NCBI RefSeq assembly: GCF_011682235.2
Contig: NZ_CP076718.1
Coordinates: 430,469 to 494,468, forward strand
Length of the DNA stretch: 64,000 nt
Reading direction: 5' to 3'
From: Rhodocaloribacter litoris
GTDB lineage: Bacteria; Bacteroidota; Rhodothermia; Rhodothermales; ISCAR-4553
Below are positions 47,483 to 55,828 of the stretch, piece by piece. A program made the translations under genes and the position numbers. Positions within the stretch are counted from its first letter, which is position 1; each line of letters starts with the position of its first letter. The notes under the pieces are model-generated. The model was given only the letters and a program-made list of their open reading frames with translations, was not told the origin of the DNA and made no database searches.

Positions 47483-48337
47483 TCAGAGGGCATGCAGGGG
47501 TCGTTCGTCGGTGGCGGCGACGCCCTTCGGCGTCCGCTCCAGCCCGGCGACGGCCGTCTGCGGGTCGTGCTCGAAGAAAAGCTGCCACCCTTCGGCACAG
47601 GCCTGCTCCAGGAAGCGCTGCTTTTCCTCCACCGTCACCAGGGGGCGCACATCGTAGGCCATGACCCAGGGCAGGCCGAGGTGCGCGGTCGTCGGCAGCA
47701 GGTCGGCGACGAAGACGAGCGTCTGCTCGCCGTCGGTCACCCGCACGAGCTGCTGGGCCTCGGTGTGACCGTGCATCGTCATCAGGTGAACGCCGGGAAA
47801 CAGTTCGATGTCCCCGTCGACGAGGTAGAGCTGCCCCGAAGCCGCCAGCGGTTCGATGTTTTCCTTCAGGAAGGAGCCGCGCTCGCGCGGGTTGGGCGCC
47901 ACCGCCCAGGCCCAGTGGCGACCCTGCACGTGATAGGTCGCGTTTTCGAAGGTGGGGACGATCCGGTCGCCGCGGCGCCGGGTGCCGCCACCGGCGTGGT
48001 CGAAGTGCAGGTGCGTCAGGATGACGTCCGTCACGTCGGCCGCGCAGAAACCGGCCTGCTTCAACGAAGCGTGCAGCTCGTGTGTGGCGTGGTCGACGGC
48101 ATAGATCTCCTGAAACCGGGCGTCGTACTTGTCGCCCAGTCCCGTGTCGACGAGGATGAGCCGGCCGGCGCCTTCGAGCAGCAGGCATCGCATGTGCAGG
48201 AGGATGCGGTTGCGGGCGTCGGCCGGGATGCGTCGTTCCCACAACGGCTTCGGGATGATGCCGAACATGGCACCGCCGTCGAGGCCGAAGCGGCCGGTTT
48301 CTATGACGTGCAGGGTATAGGGACCGATACGGGGCAT
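47483..48337 (-). CDS. Metallo-beta-lactamase-fold hydrolase
   Basis: 284 residues. Metal ligands HxHxDH are His109, His111, Asp113 and His114 in LTHLHFDHAGG; further ligands are His190 region (MTMHGHTEAQ) and Asp in VFVADLLPT, with a final His near LFFEHDPQ. The fold is that of generic MBL hydrolases such as lactonases, glyoxalase II-like or AHL-type enzymes; the substrate is not decidable. A heptanucleotide array lies just upstream (48364-48399). Confidence 0.88.
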   Translation of the reverse strand: MPRIGPYTLHVIETGRFGLDGGAMFGIIPKPLWERRIPADARNRILLHMRCLLLEGAGRLILVDTGLGDKYDARFQEIYAVDHATHELHASLKQAGFCAADVTDVILTHLHFDHAGGGTRRRGDRIVPTFENATYHVQGRHWAWAVAPNPRERGSFLKENIEPLAASGQLYLVDGDIELFPGVHLMTMHGHTEAQQLVRVTDGEQTLVFVADLLPTTAHLGLPWVMAYDVRPLVTVEEKQRFLEQACAEGWQLFFEHDPQTAVAGLERTPKGVAATDERPLHAL

Positions 48338-48363
48338 TTTCTTCGATTACGGGTCGAGATACG

Positions 48364-48399
48364 GTTGCACGTTGCAACGTTGGACGTTGCACGTTTGGA
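48364..48399 (-). repeat. Heptanucleotide array upstream of the MBL gene
   Basis: Units gttgcac, gttgcaac, gttggac, gttgcac, gtttgga on the plus strand, i.e. gtgcaac-type units on the coding strand, of the same family as the arrays at 18531 and 18811. The array ends 26 bases before the MBL start codon. Confidence 0.75.
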
Positions 48400-48449
48400 G
48401 GTGGCCGGGCCGGCGTTCAACGCGGAACGCCTTTCCACGTACCGCCGCC

Positions 48450-49100
48450 TCAGCGTTCCGCTTCACCGGCGTCGGGCGGGAAGTCGCGGAGGTGCCCGTT
48501 CGACCGGATCTTGCGGCGCACCTCCTCCACCTGTTCGATCCGGGGCAACAACCCGCCCAGGTGTTCGACCAGATAGGCAATGCGCTCGTTCTCGGTGGGG
48601 AGTTTCAGCACCTCCAGCTGCTGTCCCAGCGAGAGCCCGGCATTGTGGGCGATGAAGTACGAGACCCGGTTCACATCCTGGTAGATGGTGGGGCGGACGG
48701 TGCGGCCGGCCAGCTCCAGCAGCTTGAGGTGCTGGGTGATCAGCCGCTCCCGCAGGTCGTTGTCGACCTCGGCCTCGGGCTCGTCGAGCGTCTCCACCTC
48801 GGCCGTCAGGTAGGCGTGCTCGTGCATGAGACGGCGGATGCGGAAGCGCCGGAACCCCTCGACCTGGATGTCCATCCGCCCGTCCTCGTAGCGGTGCAAC
48901 ACACGCCGTATCCGCGCCATACAGCCCACGTCGGCGATCTCCCCGCCGGTGAAGAGCACAATGCCGAAGGGACGATCCTGTGCCAGGCAGGTATGCACCA
49001 GTTCCCGGTAACGCGGCTCGAAAATGTGCAGGGGCAGGACCTCCTCGGGAAAGAGGACCACCTCCAGCGGAAAAAGCGGCAGGGAAGGAATCAGGGCCAT
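48450..49100 (-). CDS. Stand-alone LON substrate-binding-domain protein
   Basis: 216 residues. Starts IPSLPLFPLEVVLFPEEVLP, HIFEPRYRELV and continues with CMARIRRVLHRYEDGRMDIQ, the pattern of the Lon N-terminal domain (PF02190), without AAA+ or protease parts. Such proteins are found widely and may bind substrates or act with cellular proteases; function unknown. It lies 140 bases after the symporter gene and 112 bases before the MBL gene. The frame extends far upstream over the symporter end, which is not coding in this frame. Confidence 0.88.
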   Translation of the reverse strand: MALIPSLPLFPLEVVLFPEEVLPLHIFEPRYRELVHTCLAQDRPFGIVLFTGGEIADVGCMARIRRVLHRYEDGRMDIQVEGFRRFRIRRLMHEHAYLTAEVETLDEPEAEVDNDLRERLITQHLKLLELAGRTVRPTIYQDVNRVSYFIAHNAGLSLGQQLEVLKLPTENERIAYLVEHLGGLLPRIEQVEEVRRKIRSNGHLRDFPPDAGEAER

Positions 49101-49240
49101 GACGTTGAACCAGTACCGGCTCGGAGATCCGGGTCGGGTCCGTGCCGTGCCGGGAGGCCGTGTCCCGACCGCAAGCGGCCCCCCCACTGCCATCCAATGT
49201 GCGGGCCGGGCGCGTGTTTCACCGGTGTGCGCTTTCCGGC

Positions 49241-51034
49241 TCATGCGTCGCGCTCCTCCCCCCGTATCCGGTAGAGCCAGAGCCCGCCGGCCAGCGCGAC
49301 GGCAGTCATGGCAACCGCCACGTCCCAGCGCAGCAGCAGCCCGCCGCCGATCCCGAACATCAGGCCGAAGAGCAGCAGCAGGGCCGCCAGGACGCGGCGC
49401 AGGTCCCGGGCGAGCGACTGGGCGGGGGGCAGGCCCGTCGCGGCCCGCTGGGCGGCCCAGCCCGGTCCCCCCGGCCGCACCCTGCGGTAGAACGCCACCA
49501 GCGTCTCGGGGCGTTCGGGCGGGGTCAGGTACATCACCGCCACCCAGATGAGGGTCGTGATCCCGGTGATCACGGCCAGGCGCATGCCGAAGTCGTCGAT
49601 CCGCAGCACCGGCACGACGGTGGTGAAGAGCCCCGTAAAGAAGCCGGCCACCATGGCGGCCAGCTCCGCCCAGGCGTTGATGCGCCACCAGAACCAGCGC
49701 AGGATCAGCACCACCCCGGGCCCGGTCCCGATGGCGATCACCAGGCGAAAGACCGCCGCCACGTCCTGCGCGAAGAAGGCGGCTGCCGCGCCAAGGGCAG
49801 TCACCAGCACCGACGCCACGCGCCCGGCCCGCACGAGTTCCCGCTGGGTGGCCTGCGGGCGCATGAACCGGCGATAGAGGTCGTGTGTCAGGTAGGAAGC
49901 CCCCCAGTTGATCTGGGTCGAGACGGTGCTCATGAAGGCCGCCACCAGCGAGGCCACGACCAGCCCGAGCATCCCGGAGGGGAGAAAGTCGAGCATCAGC
50001 CGGGGATAGCCGAGCTCACGGTCTTCCAGGTCCGGGTACAGCACGAGGGCCGCCAGCGCCACGAGCACCCAGGGCCACGTCCGCACCACATAGTGCATGA
50101 GGTTGAAGAACCAGGCCGCCTTTTCGGCCTCGGCCTCCGTCTTCGAGGCCGCCAGGCGCTGGATGAATTCCCCGCCGCCGTCCGACCGCCGGAACGTCCA
50201 CCATTGCAGCAGGACGTACGCCAGGAAGGTGCTGGCCGAGATGCCGGCGAAAGCACTCCATCCGACCCCGAACCAGTTCCCCTCCTGACCGAGCGTGAAC
50301 GGGATGAAGGCCAGCACGTCGAAGTCCGTCGTGGCCTGCACCTTTTCCACGAGCCCGTGCAGGCCGCCCACCCGGGGACTCCGCAGGGCGTAGAAGGCAA
50401 CGGCGACGGCCCCGAAAAGCGCCAGGAAGAACTGGAAAAAGTCCGTCGTGACGACGCCCCAGAGACCGGAAAATCCGGCGTAGAGCAGCACCAGCACCGC
50501 CACACCGAGCACGGTGAGCAGCTTGGGATCGGTCCCCAGGATCTGCTCGTCCGGGCCGAAACCGAGCCCTTCCCAGATGCCGAGCACCCCGATCACCTTG
50601 ACGGCCGCGAGCATGATGTAGCCGATGCCGATGCAGTTGATGGGCACGGCAAACAGGAAGGCCTTCGCGGCCCGGAGCACGGCGGCCGGACGCCCCCCGT
50701 AGCGCAGCTCGATCAGTTCCGCATCGGTCACGATCTCGCTGCGTCGCCAGAGGCGGGCGAAGACGTAGATGAGCACGACGTGGCTCATGGCGAAAGCCCA
50801 CCACTCCCAGTTCCCGGCGATGCCCCGGTTGCCCACCACCCCGGCGATGTAGAGCGGGGTGTCGATGGAGAAGGTCGTCGCTGCCATGGAGGTCCCCGCC
50901 AGCCACCAGGGTAACGACCGCCCGGAGACGAAGAACTCTTCCATCGAGGAGGAAGCCCGCCGCGCCAGGTACACACCGATTCCCAGCGTGGCGAGCAGGT
51001 AAGCCAGGACGATCAGCCAGTCTATGGTGCTCAC
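49241..51034 (-). CDS. Sodium:solute symporter (SSS family)
   Basis: About 597 residues, around 13-14 membrane segments. SSS features include SMEEFFVSGRSLPWWLAGTS, MAATTFSIDTPLYIAG, the tryptophan/glycine-rich GLWGVVTTDFFQFF, and SLVAAFMSTVSTQINWGASY, which contains the Ser/Thr pair of the sodium site. Relatives carry sugars, amino acids or carboxylates; the substrate is not clear. The start is set at GTG 51034, immediately before the first helix (STIDWLIVLAYLLATL); an ATG at 51085 would add a 17-residue basic leader and overlap the divergent promoter region. Confidence 0.88.
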   Translation of the reverse strand: MSTIDWLIVLAYLLATLGIGVYLARRASSSMEEFFVSGRSLPWWLAGTSMAATTFSIDTPLYIAGVVGNRGIAGNWEWWAFAMSHVVLIYVFARLWRRSEIVTDAELIELRYGGRPAAVLRAAKAFLFAVPINCIGIGYIMLAAVKVIGVLGIWEGLGFGPDEQILGTDPKLLTVLGVAVLVLLYAGFSGLWGVVTTDFFQFFLALFGAVAVAFYALRSPRVGGLHGLVEKVQATTDFDVLAFIPFTLGQEGNWFGVGWSAFAGISASTFLAYVLLQWWTFRRSDGGGEFIQRLAASKTEAEAEKAAWFFNLMHYVVRTWPWVLVALAALVLYPDLEDRELGYPRLMLDFLPSGMLGLVVASLVAAFMSTVSTQINWGASYLTHDLYRRFMRPQATQRELVRAGRVASVLVTALGAAAAFFAQDVAAVFRLVIAIGTGPGVVLILRWFWWRINAWAELAAMVAGFFTGLFTTVVPVLRIDDFGMRLAVITGITTLIWVAVMYLTPPERPETLVAFYRRVRPGGPGWAAQRAATGLPPAQSLARDLRRVLAALLLLFGLMFGIGGGLLLRWDVAVAMTAVALAGGLWLYRIRGEERDA

Positions 51035-51168
51035 GTCGCGTGCGTCGTGGGTTTGTCGTGGTCGCGCCGGCCGGGCCTTCGACACCTCGAAAACCCGTGT
51101 CGTATATTTCCCCGAGCCGCCGTCGTGCGGGGTCGCAACATACTCATCCGCCCGGACAGTGTACAGCC

Positions 51169-52545
51169 GTGTCCCGGTTTCCCTTTCCAGACATGCTGCT
51201 TTTCGCCCTGGCGGCGGGGCTGGCGGGCCACCTGTTCGTGTGGGCCGGTCCGGCCCGGGCCCAGCAGCCGGCCCTGATCGGCTCCTCGGACGACCCGCGG
51301 GAGAACATCCAGCAGGTATGGTGGGAACGCCGGCAGGTGCTCGACGTCATGGGCGGCTTCTCGCTCATCGGCGCGCAGTGGCGCACCGCCACCAGTTTCA
51401 CGCTCGACCTGGACACGCGGCCGGTCCTGGCCCGGCTCCGCGGCACGCTCCGGGCCGGCATCTACGGCACGTACCGCCCGGACGTCGACGAGGCGTACGA
51501 TCTGCTCCGGCTGCTCGAGTTCGCCCGCTACAACGCCCCGTCCCGCGCGCGCTTCTACCTGCGGGGCGGCCCCCTGCAGCGGATGCGGCTGGGCACCGGC
51601 CACGTGGTCGACTTCTTCAACTCGGACGTGGCCTGGGACGAGCGCACCGTGGGCCTGGAGATGATGTGGCAGGGTGCCGCGCTGGAAGTGTCCGGCTTCA
51701 CGGACAACGTCCTCTTCGACGGGGTCACCGGCGGGCGCCTGGCCCTGACCCCCTTCTTCCGCGTGCGCGACCCGCGCCTGCGCTCGCTCCAGCTCGGCGC
51801 CGGCTACGTCACCGACCTGGCCCCCCACCCGGACGGCGTACCCCGCTTCACCGCCTACAGCGCCGACGCCCGGTTCGTCCTGCTCCGCTCCGGTGCCCTG
51901 CTGCTGGCCCCCTTCCTCAGCTACACCCGCTACGAACACTTCGGCGACGGCCTCCTCCTCGGCGCCGACCTCTACGCCGACAACTTCATTGACCTGGCCC
52001 GCTTCCACTTTCGCCTCGCCCTGTTCTACAACGGCCGGCAGTTCATCCCCGCCTACGTCGGCCCCTTCTACCAGGTCAACAGCCTCCGGGCCCGCATCCT
52101 GAAAGCCGAAGACTTCGACGAAAGCAACCCCCAGGCAGTCTTTGCCGGCGTCCCCCTGGCCGCAGCCGGCGGCGGCAACGACCTCATGACCGAACTGCGC
52201 ATCCTGCTCTTCAGCGGCTTCGAATTCTACTACGCCTTCCGCCGCCACTACGGCGCACGGGCCCTCAGCACCTTCCACTTCCGCCTCTACCTGCGGGCCC
52301 GCCGCTTCAGCCTCTACCTGGGACAGGACCGCGGCGGCCTCCGCGGCTTCTTCTCCCTCTTCAATGACCTCGGCGACCTGACCGCCCTCGTTTTCCAGAC
52401 CGACTACCGCTTCCTGGGCGACTTCCGTGTCTTTGCCCGGGCCCGCTATACCTACGAACGCCTCGACGACGGGGACGACGGCACCGAACGCTACCTCGTA
52501 CAGCGCCGCTTCGAACCCTTCACCGGCCTGCGCCTCACCTTCTGA
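51169..52545 (+). CDS. Probable outer-membrane beta-barrel protein
   Basis: 458 residues. Signal peptide MSRFPFPDMLLFALAAGLAGH to about WAGPARAQQ, then alternating strands rich in aromatic residues (RLRGTLRAGIYGTYRP, GRLALTPFFRVRD, ALLLAPFLSYTRYE, FHFRLALFYNGRQF, FQTDYRFLGDFRVF) and a C-terminal phenylalanine (LRLTF), the mark of an outer-membrane barrel. It does not match a named family I know. The start is GTG 51169, which provides a positively charged residue; ATG 51193 is the alternative. It is divergent from the symporter. 418 bases separate it from the eCIS cluster downstream. Confidence 0.7.
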   Translation: MSRFPFPDMLLFALAAGLAGHLFVWAGPARAQQPALIGSSDDPRENIQQVWWERRQVLDVMGGFSLIGAQWRTATSFTLDLDTRPVLARLRGTLRAGIYGTYRPDVDEAYDLLRLLEFARYNAPSRARFYLRGGPLQRMRLGTGHVVDFFNSDVAWDERTVGLEMMWQGAALEVSGFTDNVLFDGVTGGRLALTPFFRVRDPRLRSLQLGAGYVTDLAPHPDGVPRFTAYSADARFVLLRSGALLLAPFLSYTRYEHFGDGLLLGADLYADNFIDLARFHFRLALFYNGRQFIPAYVGPFYQVNSLRARILKAEDFDESNPQAVFAGVPLAAAGGGNDLMTELRILLFSGFEFYYAFRRHYGARALSTFHFRLYLRARRFSLYLGQDRGGLRGFFSLFNDLGDLTALVFQTDYRFLGDFRVFARARYTYERLDDGDDGTERYLVQRRFEPFTGLRLTF

Positions 52546-52963
52546 CCGGAAAACTGTTTCGTGACAGAGCCGACACAATTCGTTGACATTTTCTGAAGAA
52601 AATTTTCCCCGGTCCTGTCGTATCATGGCGGTACCGCTGAGCACTTTCGTTTGAGCCATCGAGTCGATACCGGGCGGTTGCGCAGTAATTCGTCCCGTTG
52701 ACATCTATTTGCTCCCGGGCTGCGCGCCACGCTGTTCCTGCGCCTCGCTTCTCGCAAATACCTGTCATCCTCCCGTTCCCTGCTTGAAGTCTCAGCCGGT
52801 CCCTGCGGGGTGAAGTGTCCTTGGCCGGCCTGCCGCAACGGTTCCGCTTCTGCGGTCCCGCCTGCCGGTGGCCTGCGGTCGACGCACGGGTGCGCTCGCC
52901 CTTCCAAGCCCGCTTCTCCCGTACCGCCAGGCTTCCTTCATCCACCTTTTGACGGGAGGTGCC
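52546..52963 (+). promoter_or_regulatory. Leader region of the contractile injection system operon
   Basis: 418 bases without a gene. GTTGACAT occurs twice, at 52582-52589 and 52697-52704, each preceded within 3 bases or less by AATTCGT. The block 52570-52730 is AT-richer than its surroundings and is a likely promoter/operator area. GGGAGG at 52954-52959 serves as a ribosome-binding site, unusually clear for this genome, 4 bases before the sheath ATG. Confidence 0.5.
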
Positions 52964-54523
52964 ATGCTTGCTCCGACTTATCCCGGCGTCTACATCGAAG
53001 AGGTGCCGAGCGGCGTGCGAACCATCACCGGGGTTGCCACCTCGATCACCGCGTTCATCGGGCGGGCCCGGCGAGGACCGGTGAACCAGCCCACCCGGAT
53101 CCAGAGCTTCGCCGACTATGAACGGCTCTTCGGCGGCCTCTGGACCGAGAGCACGATGAGCTATGCCGTCCGCCACTTCTTCCAGCACGGCGGCGCCGAA
53201 GGCCTGATCGTGCGGGTCTTCCACCTGGAACCCACCGAGACCCCGGCCGACTTCACGGCCACCCTCGACCTGGCCGACGAGGCCGACCCGACGGCTACCG
53301 CGCTCACGCTCGAAGCCGCCAGCCCCGGCGCCTGGGGCAACACCCTGCGCGCCGTCGTCGATCACAACACGAGCACCGGCGCCGCCGACCTGTTCAACCT
53401 GACCGTCCAGGAGCTCGATACGCCGGGCGGCACTACCGTCCTCGCCACCGAGACGTTCCTCAACGTCTCGACCGACGCGGCGCATCCCCGCTTCGTGCCG
53501 AACGTCCTGGCCGAAGGCTCGAGCCGGGTGCGCGTCGCCGGCGGAACGGTGAACGCCCGCCCCGCCGAAGGCACCTTCGACGCCGACGGCAACGGCAGCG
53601 ACGGCAGCGACATCGAGGACGCCGACATCGAGGGCAGCGCAGCCGACCGCGAAGGCCTCTTCGCCCTCGACGCGGCCGACCTGTTCAACCTGCTCTGCAT
53701 CCCCCCGCTTTCCCGTACCGCCGACGTGGACCCGGCCACGCTGGCCACGGCCGCCGGCTATTGCCGCGAACGACGGGCCATGCTCCTGGTCGACCCCGAG
53801 GCCGGCTGGATCGACGTGCCCACGGCCGAGACAGGCGTGAACGACCTGCGCACGGCCATCGGGACGGACAACGCCCGGAACGCCATCGCGTATTTCCCGC
53901 GCCTGTTGATGCCGGACCCGCTCAACGAGAACCGCCTCACGGCGTTCGCCCCCTCCGGCGCCGTGGCCGGCATCATCGCCCGGACGGACGCCCAGCGCGG
54001 CGTCTGGAAAGCCCCGGCCGGCCTCGACGCCTCGTTCTCCGGCGTACGCGCCTTCACCTACCGGCTCACCGACGAACAGAACGGCACGCTCAACCCCCTG
54101 GGGCTCAACTGCCTCCGCACCTTTCCCGTGACGGGCAACGTGGTCTGGGGCGCCCGCACGCTCGCCGGCGCCGACCGCCTCGCCTCCGAATGGAAGTACG
54201 TGCCGGTCCGCCGCCTGGCGCTCTTCATCGAGGAAAGCCTCTACCGGGGCACACAATGGGTCGTCTTCGAACCCAACGACGAGCCGCTCTGGGCACAGAT
54301 CCGCCTCAACGTCGGGGCCTTCATGCAAAACCTCTTCCGGCAGGGCGCCTTCCAGGGCACTTCCCCCCGCGAGGCCTACTTCGTCAAGTGCGACCGCGAG
54401 ACGACCACCCAGAATGACATCGACCTGAGCATCGTCAACATCCTGGTCGGCTTCGCCCCGCTCAAACCGGCCGAGTTCGTCATCATCCGCATCCAGCAGA
54501 TCGCCGGCCAGGTCGAGGCCTAG
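52964..54523 (+). CDS. eCIS contractile sheath protein
   Basis: 519 residues. It begins with the sheath signature YPGVYIEEVPSGVRTITGVA, TSITAFIGRA and the IQSFADYERLFGG motif. The C-terminal fold of phage-tail-sheath proteins is seen in RRLALFIEESLYRGTQWVVF, EPNDEPLWAQIRLNVGAF, TSPREAYFVKCD and PAEFVIIRIQQ. Residues about 130-260 form an extra domain with an acidic Asp/Gly-rich loop (DADGNGSDGSDIEDADIEG in part), which would lie on the outer surface. The sheath shortens to drive the inner tube into a target. Only one sheath gene is present in this window; AFP/PVC have three. Confidence 0.95.
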   Translation: MLAPTYPGVYIEEVPSGVRTITGVATSITAFIGRARRGPVNQPTRIQSFADYERLFGGLWTESTMSYAVRHFFQHGGAEGLIVRVFHLEPTETPADFTATLDLADEADPTATALTLEAASPGAWGNTLRAVVDHNTSTGAADLFNLTVQELDTPGGTTVLATETFLNVSTDAAHPRFVPNVLAEGSSRVRVAGGTVNARPAEGTFDADGNGSDGSDIEDADIEGSAADREGLFALDAADLFNLLCIPPLSRTADVDPATLATAAGYCRERRAMLLVDPEAGWIDVPTAETGVNDLRTAIGTDNARNAIAYFPRLLMPDPLNENRLTAFAPSGAVAGIIARTDAQRGVWKAPAGLDASFSGVRAFTYRLTDEQNGTLNPLGLNCLRTFPVTGNVVWGARTLAGADRLASEWKYVPVRRLALFIEESLYRGTQWVVFEPNDEPLWAQIRLNVGAFMQNLFRQGAFQGTSPREAYFVKCDRETTTQNDIDLSIVNILVGFAPLKPAEFVIIRIQQIAGQVEA

Positions 54524-54537
54524 CACGGCGGAAAAGT

Positions 54538-54565
54538 CGAAATCCGAAACCCGAAATTCGAAACC
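54538..54565 (+). repeat. Heptanucleotide array before the tube gene
   Basis: Four 7-nt units (cgaaatc, cgaaacc, cgaaatt, cgaaacc), then gaacc and the ATG of the tube gene. They fill nearly the whole 47-base gap between sheath and tube genes. Confidence 0.8.
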
Positions 54566-54570
54566 GAACC

Positions 54571-55092
54571 ATGGCCCAGTTCAGCGTCAATGCACAGCGA
54601 TTCGACCCGTACAAGAACTTCAAGTTCAGGGTCAAATGGGACGGGCGTTACGTCGCCGGCGTCAGCAAGGTCAGCGCGCTGAAGCGCACCACGGAGCCGA
54701 TCACCCATCGCGAGGGAGGAGACCCGAGCACCGAGCGCAAATCGCCCGGGCAGACCAAGTACGACGCCATCACCCTCGAACGCGGCGTCACGCACGACGT
54801 GGAGTTCGAGCGGTGGGCGAACAAGATCTGGAACTTCGGTTCCGGCCTCGGCAGCGAGGTCTCCCTGGCCGACTTCCGGAAAGACCTCATCATCGAGGTC
54901 TACAACGAGGCCGGGCAGGTGGTCAAGGCCTACAAGGTGTACCGGTGCTGGGTGTCGGAATACCAGGCCCTGCCCGAGCTGGACGCCGGCGCCAACGCCG
55001 TCGCCATCGAGACGATCAAGCTGGAGAACGAGGGCTGGGAACGCGACTACGACGTCACCGAGCCGACCGAGCCGTCGTTCACCGAGCCCTGA
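54571..55092 (+). CDS. eCIS inner tube protein (T4 gp19-like)
   Basis: 173 residues with the tail-tube fold: FDPYKNFKFRVKWDGRYVAG, VSKVSALKRTTEPITHREGG, KYDAITLERGVTHD and the C-terminal strand NAVAIETIKLENEGWERDYD. Homologues form the hexameric inner tube that carries cargo and is propelled by sheath contraction. It is placed 47 bases after the sheath gene and 7 bases before the next gene. Only one tube gene is seen here. Confidence 0.95.
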   Translation: MAQFSVNAQRFDPYKNFKFRVKWDGRYVAGVSKVSALKRTTEPITHREGGDPSTERKSPGQTKYDAITLERGVTHDVEFERWANKIWNFGSGLGSEVSLADFRKDLIIEVYNEAGQVVKAYKVYRCWVSEYQALPELDAGANAVAIETIKLENEGWERDYDVTEPTEPSFTEP

Positions 55093-55099
55093 GGCCGCC

Positions 55100-55828
55100 A
55101 TGCGCACCCCGTCCGGAGCCGAGCTGATGGACGTGTGGGAGCGGGCGGCCCCCCTCGCCCCGGAGGGGCGTGCCCTCGCCCTCCTCGTCGCCGTGCTGCC
55201 CGGTGCGGCGTGGGAGGACCTGGCCGCCCTGCCCCTGGGCCGGCGGGACGCCCTGCTCCTGGCCCTGCGCACCGCGGTCTGCGGGCCCCGCCTCGAAGGC
55301 ACCGCCACCTGCCTGGCCTGTAGCGAGCGCGTCGAGTTCACCCTGGCCGAGGACGACCTCCTCGTGCCCGCCCCCGGCGACGCCCCGACCGACTCGATCC
55401 ACGAAGGCGGCTTCGACGTTACGTTCCGCCTGCCCGACAGCACCGACCCGCAGCCCCTCCGGCGCGCCCCGGACGCGGAGACGGCCCGGCGCCTGCTGCT
55501 CGAACGCTGCGTGATCGAGGCCCGGCGCGGCGCCGACACGGTGAGCCCGGCCGACCTGCCCGAGCCGGTCGTCCGGGCGGTGGCCGCCGAGATGGGCCGG
55601 CTCGATCCCCAGGCCGAACTGCGCCTGGCCCTCACCTGCCCGGCCTGCACCCACACCTGGGAGATCGTCTTCGACGTGGCCGGCTTCTTCTGGGCCGAAC
55701 TCGACGCCTGGGCCCGGCGCACCCTGCACGAAGTCCACCTGCTGGCGACGGCCTATGGATGGGCCGAGCGTGACATCCTGGCCCTCTCACCCTGGCGACG
55801 GCAGGCCTACCTCAACATGATCGGTTGA
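55100..55828 (+). CDS. T4 gp51-like baseplate hub assembly chaperone
   Basis: 242 residues. Two zinc-ribbon halves are visible, CLACSERVEF and CPACTHTWEIVFDV, on either side of the domain, and the C terminus reads LHEVHLLATAYGWAERDILA, LSPWRRQAYLNMIG, the typical end of this family. Members occur in phage and eCIS clusters and are thought to aid baseplate hub assembly. Stop and the next start overlap (TGATG). Confidence 0.82.
   Translation: MRTPSGAELMDVWERAAPLAPEGRALALLVAVLPGAAWEDLAALPLGRRDALLLALRTAVCGPRLEGTATCLACSERVEFTLAEDDLLVPAPGDAPTDSIHEGGFDVTFRLPDSTDPQPLRRAPDAETARRLLLERCVIEARRGADTVSPADLPEPVVRAVAAEMGRLDPQAELRLALTCPACTHTWEIVFDVAGFFWAELDAWARRTLHEVHLLATAYGWAERDILALSPWRRQAYLNMIG

Noticed and set aside
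48450-49100. A truncated second Lon protease.
   Set aside because: The LON-domain protein ends cleanly with a stop and no AAA+ remnants follow; stand-alone LON-domain proteins are a normal family.
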